DNA of 64,000 nt from Branchiostoma floridae (taxonomy: Eukaryota > Chordata > Leptocardii > Amphioxiformes > Branchiostomatidae). Below, piece after piece: positions 1 through 10,199 of this stretch (position 1 is its first letter; every line of letters begins with the position of its first letter). The translations under genes and the position numbers were made by a program. The stretch is from positions 257,618 to 321,617 of the forward strand of contig NW_023365749.1 in the NCBI RefSeq assembly GCF_000003815.2. The letters are read 5' to 3'. The notes under the pieces were generated by a model that worked only from the letters and a program-made list of their open reading frames with translations, ran no database searches and was not told the origin of the DNA.

Positions 1-600
1 GTCTGCAGAGCTCTGCACTGAGATCTAGAGTTCCATAGAGCTCAAAACAAGAGGGGGTGTAACAGGAGTGAGACATTCCATGCAGCTCTAAAGAGCTCTG
101 GAGGTTCCATAGAGCTCAATAGAATGTCTGAAACACCGGCAGGGAACAAGAAAGAGGGAGGTGTTACAACAGGGAATGTTCCATGGAGCTCTACGGAGCT
201 CTGGGGAGTTGTATAGAGTTCTGCAGAGCTCTGCACTGACATCTAGAGTTCTATAGAATAATAGAGCTCAATGGATTGTCTGAAAACATTGGCAGGAAAC
301 AAGAGAGAGGGGGTGTAACAGCAGGGAATGTTCCATGGAGCTCTACGGAGCTCTGGGGAGTTTTATAGAGTTCTGCCAAGTTCTAAACAGCTCGAAAGAT
401 CTCTGCAAAGTTCTAGAGAGCTCAATATAATTCTGAAGATTTCCAGAGCTCAAAGAAATCCAAACAGAATTCCGTAGAGAAACTTCCACAGAATTAAATT
501 GAGCTTCATAAAATTCCACAGGGCTGCAAAAGATAAAACTCCATAGGAGATCTTAGCAAGAGTTCCATATAGAGCTCAATAAAGTTCCAAACTTCCATGG
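1..600. repeat. Degenerate GAGCTC/AGTTC-rich tandem repeat
   Basis: Short words such as GAGCTC, GAGTTC, CATAGAGCTC and GAGCTCTG recur irregularly about every 10-20 bases. A longer block (AGGGAATGTTCCATGGAGC followed by TCTACGGAGCTCTGGGGAG) appears twice, near 170-215 and 315-360. The same vocabulary returns at about 1285-1440. This looks like a decayed satellite or minisatellite. The short open frames in it are artefacts of the repeat. Confidence 0.6.
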
Positions 601-2490
601 AATAGAGGCATCATACTACATGTTACATGTTACAATTTTCCATCATTGTTTTTGTCTTGAATACAGACATACATGTAGAGTGCTACAGTCACAAATGTGT
701 ACAAGTATACAGTTTTGTAGATTACAAGGAAACAACAGAACAAGATGGTGCATACACTGTTGCTAGGCTAAAAACAACTTCAAGATAATAAAGGCAGACA
801 AAACAGTAAACCAGGCTAAGCTACCATCTCCACCAAGCTACATCAAGCCTTAGAAAACAACAAAGAAGTGCAATAAGCTACCATCTCTACTATAAGGTAC
901 ATCACAGTATATAAAGTGTAAGAAAACATTGAAAAAGTGCAAAAAGGACAATAATGTGAAAACTGTTGCTAACTAAAGACAACACAAAAGAAAGCGAAAG
1001 ATGAGAACCTAGGTTTGACATGAGGATCAATGTTGCTGGGCGGGGTGTCGTCGGGCGTGGCATCACCATGGAGATGGTTTTCCAGAAGCAAAGCACGAGC
1101 AAGGCATCTGCCACACCAGGACGGAGGGAAGAAGAGAAGGGAGAAGGGAGGACAAACAGATGAGAGTTGTGAGACAATAATCTATTGGCAGTTGCAGAGC
1201 AGGGCCAGGTGTTTAGAGCTGGGGGGGGGGGGGGTGTCCCACTTGTTTGTCTTGGAGGCAGGGCTATTGCTTTTTTATGGGTTCACAGAGTTCCCTACAG
1301 TTCTAGAGAGATCCCTTATTCTACTGAGATACAGAGTTCCCTAGAAGTCACTGGAATTCCACAGAGTTCTGTATAGATCCCCAGAGTTCAATAGAAACTT
1401 TTACTGAGTTCTGTAAAATTTCATAAAGTTATATTGGGAGAAGGTTTAGGCATGATTCTTCCCTTCATACAATTTTTGCAGAACTAATTGCTGATCAAAC
1501 TTTTTATTTGATATTTAAAACAAGTTTGTTTGTTTATTTCTTTTATTTGAAGTTTAGGAATTTTTAAAACATGGCTTTTCAACAATTTCTTTCCTTTATT
1601 AGAGAGGAAGTAGAAAAGGTCTTAGCAAGGTTGAACCCCGACCCCCAAACTTTGCCCACCTGGCCTAGCGTACAGAGTAGACCACTAGAAGATGCAGAGC
1701 AGAGTACTTACCTGACGGGGAAGCCGTACCTGAGATTTGTACAAGGGGCAACAAATACACAGCGTTAACATAAGCCTTCAGAATCTACCACCAGTCCTAC
1801 TACATGGGTACACATATTATCCCTCTCCATGCTGAGGTTGCCTAGTTAGGCAGCATGTTAGCCTGGTTACCAAACCCCAGCCCGATCTCAAGTATCTATC
1901 GTGCAGGGGTCTGGCCGGATGGCATAGGCCAGCTTCTCAATTTTGCCCCTTATAGTGGGCAAAAACCCCCACCAATAGAACAGCACAGGATCAGCAGGAG
2001 GTAATTACACCCCTGCCATGATTGGTTAAAGACCCCCAACTGTACTTTTTGAATCCATAACAGTGACCACTAAGTACCTGATTCGCTACTGTAATAGCCT
2101 GCTGACCAACTGTGGTGTGTTGTAGCTGGCTACCTGTGGTGTGAGTGGTCATAAATCCTAGGTTCTCCTCCCTCTGATCAAGGGCCTTCGAGAACCTTTC
2201 TACAACCATCCTGCCAGACCCCAACACGAAAGATGTATTTGAGGTTGGGGTATCCAGGCTAGCAGCATGTATGATTTGTTTCAGGGCTGGGCAGCAAAGA
2301 GAGGTTAACCTGCCTCCTGCTGCATAACCCTGTAACCAATACACATTTGGTGCCAAACAGCTACCTTAGCAGGAGCAAGGTTAAATAAGCTTGGATGACC
2401 CACCATGTCAATCCTGTAATATGTATCTAGAAACAGTAGAAGTGTAGAAGGTAAACAAATGACTGCGGTGTTATACAGTATTTACTTGTC
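601..2490. other. Stretch without a supported gene
   Basis: This holds AT-rich sequence, the second block of the GAGTTC repeat (about 1285-1440) and a G-run near 1210. A small open frame (1571-1768) has no splice or family support. On the minus strand near 1711 there is a good-looking splice donor, but the sequence before it gives no recognisable protein. I see no RNA gene. Confidence 0.4.
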
Positions 2491-2590
2491 NNNNNNNNNN
2501 NNNNNNNNNNNNNNNNNNNNNNNNNNNNNNNNNNNNNNNNNNNNNNNNNNNNNNNNNNNNNNNNNNNNNNNNNNNNNNNNNNNNNNNNNN
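2491..2590. other. Assembly gap (100 N)
   Basis: A run of exactly 100 N bases, which is a scaffold gap of conventional size rather than measured length. Confidence 0.99.
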
Positions 2591-2642
2591 TACGGTTTAC
2601 ATTTTGTTAATATTAGCACCGACGGTACTTGCATTTGCGTCA

Positions 2643-2729
2643 CACTTCGTTCCTTTTCGTTCCTTTTCGTTCCTTTTCGTTCCTTTTCGTTCCTTTTCGT
2701 TCCTTTTCGTTCCTTTTCGTTCCTTTTCG
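2643..2729. repeat. 10-bp tandem repeat GTTCCTTTTC
   Basis: About nine near-perfect copies of a 10-base unit (GTTCCTTTTC), directly followed by a copy of the hairpin of a dispersed element (2771-2787). The array is open in several frames only because it is a repeat. Confidence 0.9.
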
Positions 2730-2770
2730 CACTTTCGGTAGACCCCAGACAGACACACCCAAAACTATAT

Positions 2771-2787
2771 CTCCATTTTTCATGGAG
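2771..2787. repeat. Hairpin end of a dispersed microsatellite-linked element
   Basis: The near-palindrome CTCCATTTTTCATGGAG is preceded by CAGACACACCCAAAAC. The same hairpin with the same neighbour (inverted) occurs at 3637-3657 and 16976-16992, each next to a TG/CA microsatellite. It is one end of a mobile element present several times in this window. Confidence 0.7.
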
Positions 2788-3104
2788 ATAAAAAGTGTTT
2801 GCTATGGTAAGAGTTACATGTGGTGGGTAGAAGTACGAAACACTGCCACTATCTGACCCATAGGTCACTCAGGCACTATACTTGGACGATTAGTTTAATC
2901 AAATGTCTCGGTCCACACACTTAAAACAAACATGTCGAAGTTGAAACTTTACCTACATGCATACCGTGGAATACAAATGTAATAGACTTTACCTGATCTA
3001 TTTGGCACAAAGCTTTCCAACTTCTCTTTGAGAATTTCATGGAGAAAACATTCATGCGTTGTAACTTGTAAGCTTGACAACTCTAGGAATTTGCTACTTT
3101 TCAG

Positions 3105-3253
3105 GTTGGTACATACAAACAGACTTTATCCAGACATGGACGACTCGGTGTACAGCTAAGTTGACAAGACCGAATGAACACCACATGGAGGATATGTTGA
3201 AGACTCGGACGGAGGAGGGGGACGAGGATGAGAGGAGGCGGGAGAAAGAGGAG
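3105..3253 (+). CDS. Candidate internal exon of an unrecognised gene
   Basis: A 149-bp open segment runs from a plausible acceptor (CTACTTTTCAG) to a donor (GAG|GTGGGT). It encodes about 49 residues in two parts: WYIQTDFIQTWTTRCTAKL, then a very acidic and basic tail ending EGDEDERRREKEE, typical of a charged helix. It would start at phase 1 and end at phase 0. I found no partner exon on either side, and a gap lies 500 bp upstream. I do not recognise the family. It could be an isolated exon of a gene entering from the left or a chance open frame. Confidence 0.3.
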
Positions 3254-3636
3254 GTGGGTTATAACGTTACTGATACTGTTTTGTGAACTGCATTCTGTTT
3301 TGTAAAAGAAAAGCCTGAGAAAGTTTAGGTAGAAAAGAAACTGAAAGATATTACTTTGTCATGCCGACTGTTCACACATTAAATCACGAGTAAGAATATA
3401 AAGTGCTGTGCAGAAAACCGGTAATGATTTATGGCTTAATTCGTGTTTGCCAGACCAGAGCCCTCTGTGTAATTCTGTACTATATTATAGAATCTGGAGT
3501 ATTTTACTTCTGTATTATCTAGAATCTGGAGTATTAGCATGTATAGTTGGATTGTCTTTACTGTTACTAATGAAGTAGTTCAGTTCTTTTTTTATATAAG
3601 CCATTTATGTTCAGGTTACCATGTACTGTACTTGTT

Positions 3637-3689
3637 ACCTCCATGAAAAATGGAGGTACAGTTTTGGGTGTGTCTGTGTGTGTGTCTGT

Positions 3690-3731
<42 letters not shown>

Positions 3732-4015
3732 CCAGATATTTGTGGTCATCATAACTTGAGAACCTCTTGATGGACTACGATGATATTTGGTTGTGGGTAG
3801 GGGTTGGGAAGACGGAGGTCAATGTCAATTTGGGCCCCCTGGTGTGTGACCTTGGTACTGCAGCATAACTTCAATTTTTGCATCTTTTTACCTGGACATG
3901 TTATGGTCTTGATTTTGTGGTGGCAGATAGGTTGTGATGTAAAGAATATGTGGTGTATGTTTGGGCCCCTAGCAGCTTGCTCTTGAACTGCAGCAGCGTT
4001 TTCGTCAAAATCTTT
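3637..4015 (+). mobile_element. Dispersed hairpin-(TG)n repeat element, copy 1
   Basis: The order is a hairpin (ACCTCCATGAAAAATGGAGGT, 3637-3657), the word TTTTGGGTGTGTCTG, a (TG)n tract to about 3730, then a conserved body beginning TTCCAGATATTTGTGGTCA and continuing with GATGATATTTGG, GGGAAGACGGAGGTCA and GGCCCCCTGGTGTGTGA. Parts of the same body are found at 16795-16992 (inverted), 31254-31430 and 50340-50590. No coding capacity is seen. It is probably a non-autonomous element that carries and spreads a microsatellite. Confidence 0.75.
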
Positions 4016-4036
4016 CATGGAGGATAACGGAACATA

Positions 4037-4136
4037 NNNNNNNNNNNNNNNNNNNNNNNNNNNNNNNNNNNNNNNNNNNNNNNNNNNNNNNNNNNNNNNN
4101 NNNNNNNNNNNNNNNNNNNNNNNNNNNNNNNNNNNN
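4037..4136. other. Assembly gap (100 N)
   Basis: A run of exactly 100 N bases. It removes the 3' part of the small membrane-protein gene read on the minus strand from 4290. Confidence 0.99.
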
Positions 4137-4290
4137 AAGAATCCGACAAGACGATCTCCCTTGCGTGTCTCCTCTTGAAGATGAGCGGCGCGAAGAAGAT
4201 GAGGAGCAGGACGATGGAGACGGCCACGGAGATCACCAGCAGCACCAACATCGCCCAGAACACGTCATCAATCCGGGACAGGAACACCAT
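4137..4290 (-). CDS. Small single-pass membrane protein, 3' part lost in gap
   Basis: From an ATG at 4290 the minus strand encodes at least 51 residues before the gap: a short start (MVFLSRIDDVFWAM), a strongly hydrophobic segment of about 23 residues rich in V, L, I and F, then a basic stop-transfer sequence FKRRHAREI. The layout and several residues (F-AM-VL, S---LLL--FA, KRR) match the protein at 9889-10116 on the same strand, so the two look like tandem paralogues. The C-terminus lies in the gap. The expected topology is N-terminus outside and basic tail inside. I do not recognise the family; it resembles the loose class of small integral membrane proteins. Confidence 0.5.
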
Positions 4291-5732
4291 GGTGATGGGG
4301 AGGGGGGGAGGTCAGGTTGTGGTCAGTATGTTCACAAAGTTGTTAGATGGACTGGTTTGCTGACTGGCGGGTCGGCAGGTTGGCTGATTCGTTAGTTTCT
4401 GTCTTGGTTGGTTGGTTGCAAAGTGATGGTTTAGATGTTGAAAGCCTCTGTTTCTCAAATCACCTGTAAATAGAAGTTGAAGAAAAAATGGATATTTCTA
4501 AGGAGGTTGAAGAGTTAACGCCAACCTCTGATATTTCAGATAAAACTTTCCTTAAGAGAAATACTTACATGAGAACAGTTAGACCGTCTTTTGCATCTTC
4601 TATACACATTATGCTGATGTTACGGTCAAATTTCCAAACCTGGGCTCGGCCGGGATGTTTGCGGAATTTTTAAGCGAAAAATAAAAGTATTTATCAAAGA
4701 ATATACGTTATATGCTTTTGATGAATTTTCTTCTGTCTTGTTCTTGATAGCCATTGTACCTGTTCGGGCCCAAGGGTGGAAATGTGACTTGGACGCCTTT
4801 GTTATTGGACCACAAAACCGAACAGGACAGAAAGACCTTGGATTAAAACATTTTCACACAGAGTCCGTGCAAAATCCCTTGCCTGCAGCATTACTGGCCT
4901 GTCCCTTGCGTGCGGGTTCTGTCCAACCCAGGGAATTTTTGGCGTAGTTCCAGCACTGGCCTCCTACGCAGACTTTTGGAGCGGTGGCATTTAATCATTT
5001 AACATGGGCTAAGGTTCTACATGCTGAGAAGGGGAATTCTGCCGCACCTAGAATTGGCAAAACGTCCTTTCCCAGCACAGATCTTGTTTCTACTGATTTA
5101 GTTATTCATTTGAAAAATTGTTATTTGTCCCACATAAGCTCATGTCCTTGTTAGGTTTTATGATTTCTCTTTTGTTCATGAAGTTTAATTTTAATAATAT
5201 AACTATAGTTTTGGTTCTGCCATTATATTGATCATATTTTCATTTCATTTAATTTTAACTGATGTACAATTGGCCTTTGTTTTATTGATTTCATTTGTAA
5301 CTTGTGTCTAGTTATTTATGATTTCATTGTTTTGTTGATTGTATATCTATGTTACATTGCTGTGGCCCATTGGTGGCAGAGAGCAAATAAAGATTACTAG
5401 TTCATCATAGAGAACCTTAGCCCACGTTGAAAATCGCGAATCAGTGCCCCTCTAAAATTAAAATAAACGCCGCTTCAGGTCTGCGAAGGGGGCTATATGT
5501 GCGTGTTAAGCCTCCAAGTTGCTCTATTGTCTACCGATTGTGAGGAATCTTTGGGGACGAATGACGTTAACCTTTGTGTTATTGTTGGAGACGTTTGTTT
5601 TGCTGTACCTAGTACTTCCCGTGGGGGCGTACTGCTCAGTGTTACAGTTGGATTTGCACAAGTTTCCATCACGTTTGTTGCTAACAGGGTCCCCAGTATG
5701 TCAGAAAACATCGTACCGCTGCCAAATCCTAC

Positions 5733-5857
5733 TCCCAAAGCAGAGATTTGGCTATGGCTGTTTTTTACGTGTTTTGTTAAGTTTACTCGTGTCCACAGGA
5801 AATTCCTAAAAACACATCAAAAGCCTGCCGGATCCGAACCTCTGCTTGAAGAGGAGC
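5733..5857. mobile_element. MITE of the CTCTCCAAGCAGAG family (diverged)
   Basis: Left end AAAGCAGAGATTTGGCTATGG and right end GATCCGAACCTCTGCTTGAA are inverted copies of each other. The internal words GGCTGTTTTTTACGTG and AAAACACATCAAAAGCC match the better preserved copies at 43002-43134 and 18364-18525. Confidence 0.55.
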
Positions 5858-6240
5858 CAACCCCCACATCTGTTTTAACTGTTTTACAGGTCAGGGCAAA
5901 ACGTCATACATGTACTAGTAATTGTAACTACTGAAAGGACAACGTTCACCAGTCGTTAGAATTCTCTTCATCGTTATCATTATAACAAAAGCCTTAAACA
6001 TTTTCAGCAAAACGCAGAAAGTTTGATATTTTCACAAACGACATGCACGAACAGTCAGTGGGGCGATGGGACCTGACCCGTAAGCTGTAACCATGGTGAC
6101 CCATGACCTCTACACCGTCCATCACAAGTAGGGCGACATCACAGACACTCCAACCTCACTACACTAACTCTTGCAGTCAATAGTCAAACTATACACGAGC
6201 ATTGGGACAAAAATTGCGTGCATATAAATCATAATACTAT

Positions 6241-6325
6241 GGCCGTGGCGCGTTGATACACCCAATCCCCTCGCCTGATCTCGGATATCGATGTTAAGCA
6301 GTCCGGTCAGTACTTAAATCAGCAT
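6241..6325 (+). repeat. 5S rRNA-like fragment (possible 5S-derived SINE head)
   Basis: The words CGCCTGATCTCGGATATCGA, TTAAGCAGTCCGGTC and AGTACTTAAAT follow the order of the eukaryotic 5S rRNA internal promoter region (CTGATCTCGGAAGC, TAAGCAGGGTCGGGC, AGTACTTGGAT) with many substitutions. The 3' third of 5S rRNA is missing, so this is not a working gene. Downstream, GGGTACCTACTGACTACAAA resembles a stretch near 44555, which suggests a shared SINE tail. Confidence 0.5.
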
Positions 6326-9300
6326 CATTACTAAAGAAAATTGGGTACCTACTGACTACAAAGATATTTATTTATAATGAGCTGAAACCACACATCTGCT
6401 TGAAGATTACGCCGGACGCGCATATTCTGGCTGCTGAACCCGCCAGAAATACCCTGAGCCACCCCCGGGACACTTCTCACATGTCAACAGGGCACTGCTG
6501 CTGAACGGGGAAAACAGATCGAGTTCTGGATTGGGGAAATTGGAAATAATCTTCATATCAAAATCTCAAAAACAATTTTTAAAGTATTTTTAGAACAACG
6601 TGTGTTGTATCGCCGTAGTAAAAATCCATTTACAATGTCATTTGTGTGAATGGTCCTATTGTGAAACAATTCTGTATCTGACCACGGTCAGCGAGGATAG
6701 ATTGTAATTTGTGATCTTGAAATGTGAAAAAAAAATCCCTTTCGATCTCTCTCATCCACGTAATCGTTAATGTTACTTTTAAGTTGTAACAACACACGCG
6801 ACTACATGTCGTTTTCTTTTGATAGGATGGCCTATATGGAGGGTGGAGGCGCTGTTGCTACCCAGTAACGGTTCAGATTCACAACAACATTTACGAGAAA
6901 CCCGGAATGCCATGAGACAGAGCCATGCATAATTGATTAAGTCCCGCATCACTTTCACTCTTACCTCGCCAACAGCACGACTGTTTGTCGATATGTACTG
7001 TGAGAGGACACCAATACCGCACTCACTTTCTCCTCCTGATTCTTCAAGGCGTCTCCAAGACGTCAGATGTGGAGGAAAGTTTCTCGTAAGATGGCGTCCC
7101 GTCTCAGCTCGCTGAGAGTCTATCAGTTCTCAGTCTGACTCTGCTACACCCAAAAGGTCAAGGCGGGACCTACCACTTTACTTCCAGGGGGGTTTCTTTA
7201 AACTCTGTCTGAAAGTAATGAAGGAGATTAATAGATCTCAACTATCATGTCTATTATCAGAGTCTTATCAGTACACCCCGTCGAACTGAAATGAGAAAGT
7301 GATGTGATGAGAAAGAGCTGATGCCTCTACGGCGCGTGTCGGTAAACAAACGAGTATTTGCCTGTGATAGACGTATTGGGTGCTCCTTAGATGGCTTCTG
7401 ACAGATAGGGAAACAGGGTCTAATGCAAACCACATAAGTACACAGTGTACCATGTGTTCAGGATTTACGATTTAGGGTAATACATGTATCCATCGGTGTG
7501 GATAATGTATGAGAATATTCTCCTTGATTTTTTGTGCTAGTGATACACTTTGTTCCTAGATAGAATTGGTGTTTAATATTTTCCGGGTGTACCTTTGGCA
7601 GCCCCCACCCTCGCTGTTAAGTATTGGTCCCTCCGGAAACCCTCCTCATACCGAATGTAACTTGAGATGTTAACTGTACTACAAACAGAATCCGATAGAC
7701 GGCGCTTTTTATCGATACAGTAGAAGCCTATTTCCCAGCGTATTTCGTGCAATTATCCGGCTGGTGCAATAATGCGAAGTATCCAGCTTGACCGCACCGG
7801 TTTGAGATTTTGGCATTCCGTACAGTTAACAGAAGTGTGCGTTGATCCTTTATGCAATTAACTGGCTTCTATTGCACTAGTATGCGACGGTACGTTGCAA
7901 AATAGAAGGTCGTCACTGTTGGCAACGTTCCCAGAACGCCATGTCCCGCTGGGAGAGGGTTAGCATAAGAGTAACTTGGATCGTGAGGAGAATTCAGGCT
8001 ACAAAATGTCAAACAGGATCAATTATTGACAAGGAAAGCACGGCAATCTCCAGACTGATCAGAGAGAATAGAATATGCGGAAGGAAAACGACACGTACGT
8101 TCGGCTCTTCTCCCACCCATTTGAAGAAAATGACGTACCTCTGTGTAACACTTTAATCAAGCCTAAGTGCCATCCGATTTTCGGCTGGGGTCCTATACTC
8201 GTTATCATATAAACAAATTTTAAGATATAGTGAACTATAATCACAAAATCGGTACTCCGATCTGATTGCTTCTCTTTCAACCTTGCAACTGATTGCTCCT
8301 CTCCAGGAATACAAGTCGCAAATCAGAAATATTATTTTTTTTCATGTATACACATCAAAATTGTACCAACTGAAAATGAGCGATACCATCATAACGAATA
8401 GAAATGTAGATGTTGGTTAATGTTGGCATTTCCCCCCGGGTGTCGTTCTAGCCGAATTTACTGATGGAGAAAATTGTTTACGCTTTCGGTAATGCAATCA
8501 TGATACTAATGCATCTAGGCACAAGCAATGAGGAGAATATCTATCTGACATCTTCTGACGGCCTTTCTGGCATGTTTGGCGATCATAAGATAAAGCTTGT
8601 ATACACATAATTGCTGAGGGTTTTGTGGACATTGAAGGGTGCTGTTCTCGTGTAGAATGGTAAATTCCAGACATTTCGTACCACCTCAAACATGAGTACG
8701 ATGAAGAATGGTTAATGTCATTTGTGCCGACCAAGGCCATTACTAAAACAGAATTCATGTCGCGCCAGCATGAGCGCCATTCATAATTCATTTTCCAAGA
8801 TGTCTGGCTCGTCTTCAGTGTGGAGCCACTGCAACTGATTAAGGTATTGATTCAAGGCAGTTTGTAGCCCGATTCTTGAACATTTTAAAACTAGATTCGC
8901 GTTTTTCTACAACCTGAAGAAACTAAAATGGTTTAAATATTGAGTAAGCAAAACAGGGCTCTGAATCAATGACCTACAACAGATAGAAACCCAACGTTTG
9001 CGTTTTCAGTGTTTTCAGTGAATACTGCATATCTTTGCCGAACAAAGATGTTCGTTCCATTGTGACAAATTTCCCATAATGGCATAGCAATATGGTCCGA
9101 GAATTAACCATCATAACTATAATATCTAATTAGTTGGCATTACCGTCGTGCTACCCTGCTTTAACAGTCGTATAAATGTTCAAGTCACATGTAATGCATC
9201 ATTACGTTTACGCTGTGCACGGTCCATTCCTTTTACTTTGCCTAACCGTCAGTGCACCTGCTCTCAGAATGTCCAAATTCAACATGTCACCTTACGATTG

Positions 9301-9429
9301 ACTCTGCAGTTTCCCTCGTGGAAAATGCAGTATGGTGCAGTGACTATGGAATGATCCAAGGCCTCTTTCGACTTTGACATAGCGACAGTCTTGTCAAATC
9401 TATCAGAAGTGCTCTCTATGACTATGTTA

Positions 9430-9935
9430 GTTTTGTCATTTTCATGGCCCATCGACTCTTGTTAAGTTGTTCTATGTCACAAGGCAGTCACTCTAGGATG
9501 GTTCTCTATATAATCCATGATAGTCTTTTTTTTTAACTTTCATGGTCCATCGACTGTGGTCAAGTAAGCCCGTGTCACAAGGCAGTCGCACTAGGATGGT
9601 TCTGTATGTTACCCATGATAGTTTTGCAATTTTGCATCGACTGTTGTCAAGTATTAAAGCCCAGGTCACAAGGCAGTCACACTTGGATGGTTCTCGATAT
9701 AGCCCATAGAGATGACAGACCCAGGGTCTCCCTTCTTCTCATAAATGAGACGGCCACCGCCTCCTGTCAAGTAAGTCCACGTCATGATCACAAAGCAGTC
9801 ACACTAGGATGGTTCTCTGTATAACCCATCGATGATAGTTTTGCAATTTTCATGGTCCATCGACTGTCAAGTAATACAATGTACCATGTCACAAGGCAGT
9901 CACACTTGGATGGTTCTCTATATAGTCCATAGAGA
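9430..9935. repeat. Tandem array made of the 3' end of the adjacent membrane-protein gene
   Basis: Five diverged copies of a roughly 90-120-base unit have landmark TCACAAGGCAGTCAC at about 9478, 9578, 9667, 9786 and 9890, each followed by GGATGGTTCTCTATAT and a CCATCGACTGT-like segment. Read on the minus strand, each unit repeats the last codons of the gene at 9889-10116 (tail YIENHPSVTAL and stop). One copy (9706-9775) extends further into the coding sequence, with LIYEKKGDPGSVISMGYIEN still open. Confidence 0.8.
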
Positions 9936-10116
9936 TGACAGACCCCGGATCGCCCTTCTTCTCATAGATGATGGGAGACGGCCAGCGCCTCTTGCACAAG
10001 TTCCGCGCGAAACACGCTAAAAGCAAGATGGAGGAGATGACGGCTGATGTCGTCATCAACACGAACATGGCCAGGAACGTGTTCCCGAGCATGCCCAGTG
10101 GAGCCGGGTTGGACAT
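9889..10116 (-). CDS. Small single-pass membrane protein with a PDZ-type C-terminus
   Basis: An open frame of 75 codons plus stop starts at MSNPAPLGMLGN (ATG at 10116). A hydrophobic segment of about 23 residues (roughly residues 12-35) is followed by NLCKRR, a basic stop-transfer patch. A short cytosolic tail follows: SPIIYEKKGDPGSVISMDYI, then ENHPSVTAL. The last three residues TAL fit the class I PDZ-binding pattern (S/T-x-hydrophobic). A strong acceptor lies upstream on the minus strand (TTTCTCCCTTCACAG ending at 10161), so the start codon sits in a second or later exon behind a 5' UTR exon I could not place. A codon at 10134 is an alternative upstream start. The array beside it preserves this tail and stop, which supports the frame. 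It is a paralogue of the gene at 4137-4290. I do not recognise the family; an adaptor or channel-subunit role is only speculation. Confidence 0.6.
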   Translation of the reverse strand: MSNPAPLGMLGNTFLAMFVLMTTSAVISSILLLACFARNLCKRRWPSPIIYEKKGDPGSVISMDYIENHPSVTAL

Positions 10117-10199
10117 GGCTGCGGCTGCGCACAAGGGCGGTACAGACTACACGGGTCAACTGTGAAGGGAGAAAAGAAAAGCAAGGTGTGACTTCAGAA

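Larger units (their letters stand above)
4291..9429. other. Gene-free stretch with scattered repeat fragments
   Basis: No exon with matching splice sites is seen on either strand. Recognisable pieces are a MITE end near 4630-4680 (GCTCGGCCGGGATGTTTGCGG), a copy of the CTCTCCAAGCAGAG family at about 5733-5857, and a 5S-rRNA-like fragment at 6241-6325. Longer open frames here, such as 5497-5934, run through these elements and are not genes. Confidence 0.5.

Noticed and set aside
1700..1760. ACTTACCTGACGGGG, resembling the 5' end of U1 snRNA
   Set aside because: Only the first ten bases match. The U1 stem-loops and Sm site do not follow, so it is a chance match or a minus-strand splice donor of unknown use.
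2644..2868. KRNEKERKGT and SFLFVPFRSF repeat frames on both strands
   Set aside because: They are translations of the 10-bp GTTCCTTTTC array; both strands and several frames are open for the same reason.
5497..5934. A 145-codon open frame on the plus strand
   Set aside because: It runs through a MITE (5733-5857) whose complement is also partly open, and it lacks splice or family support.
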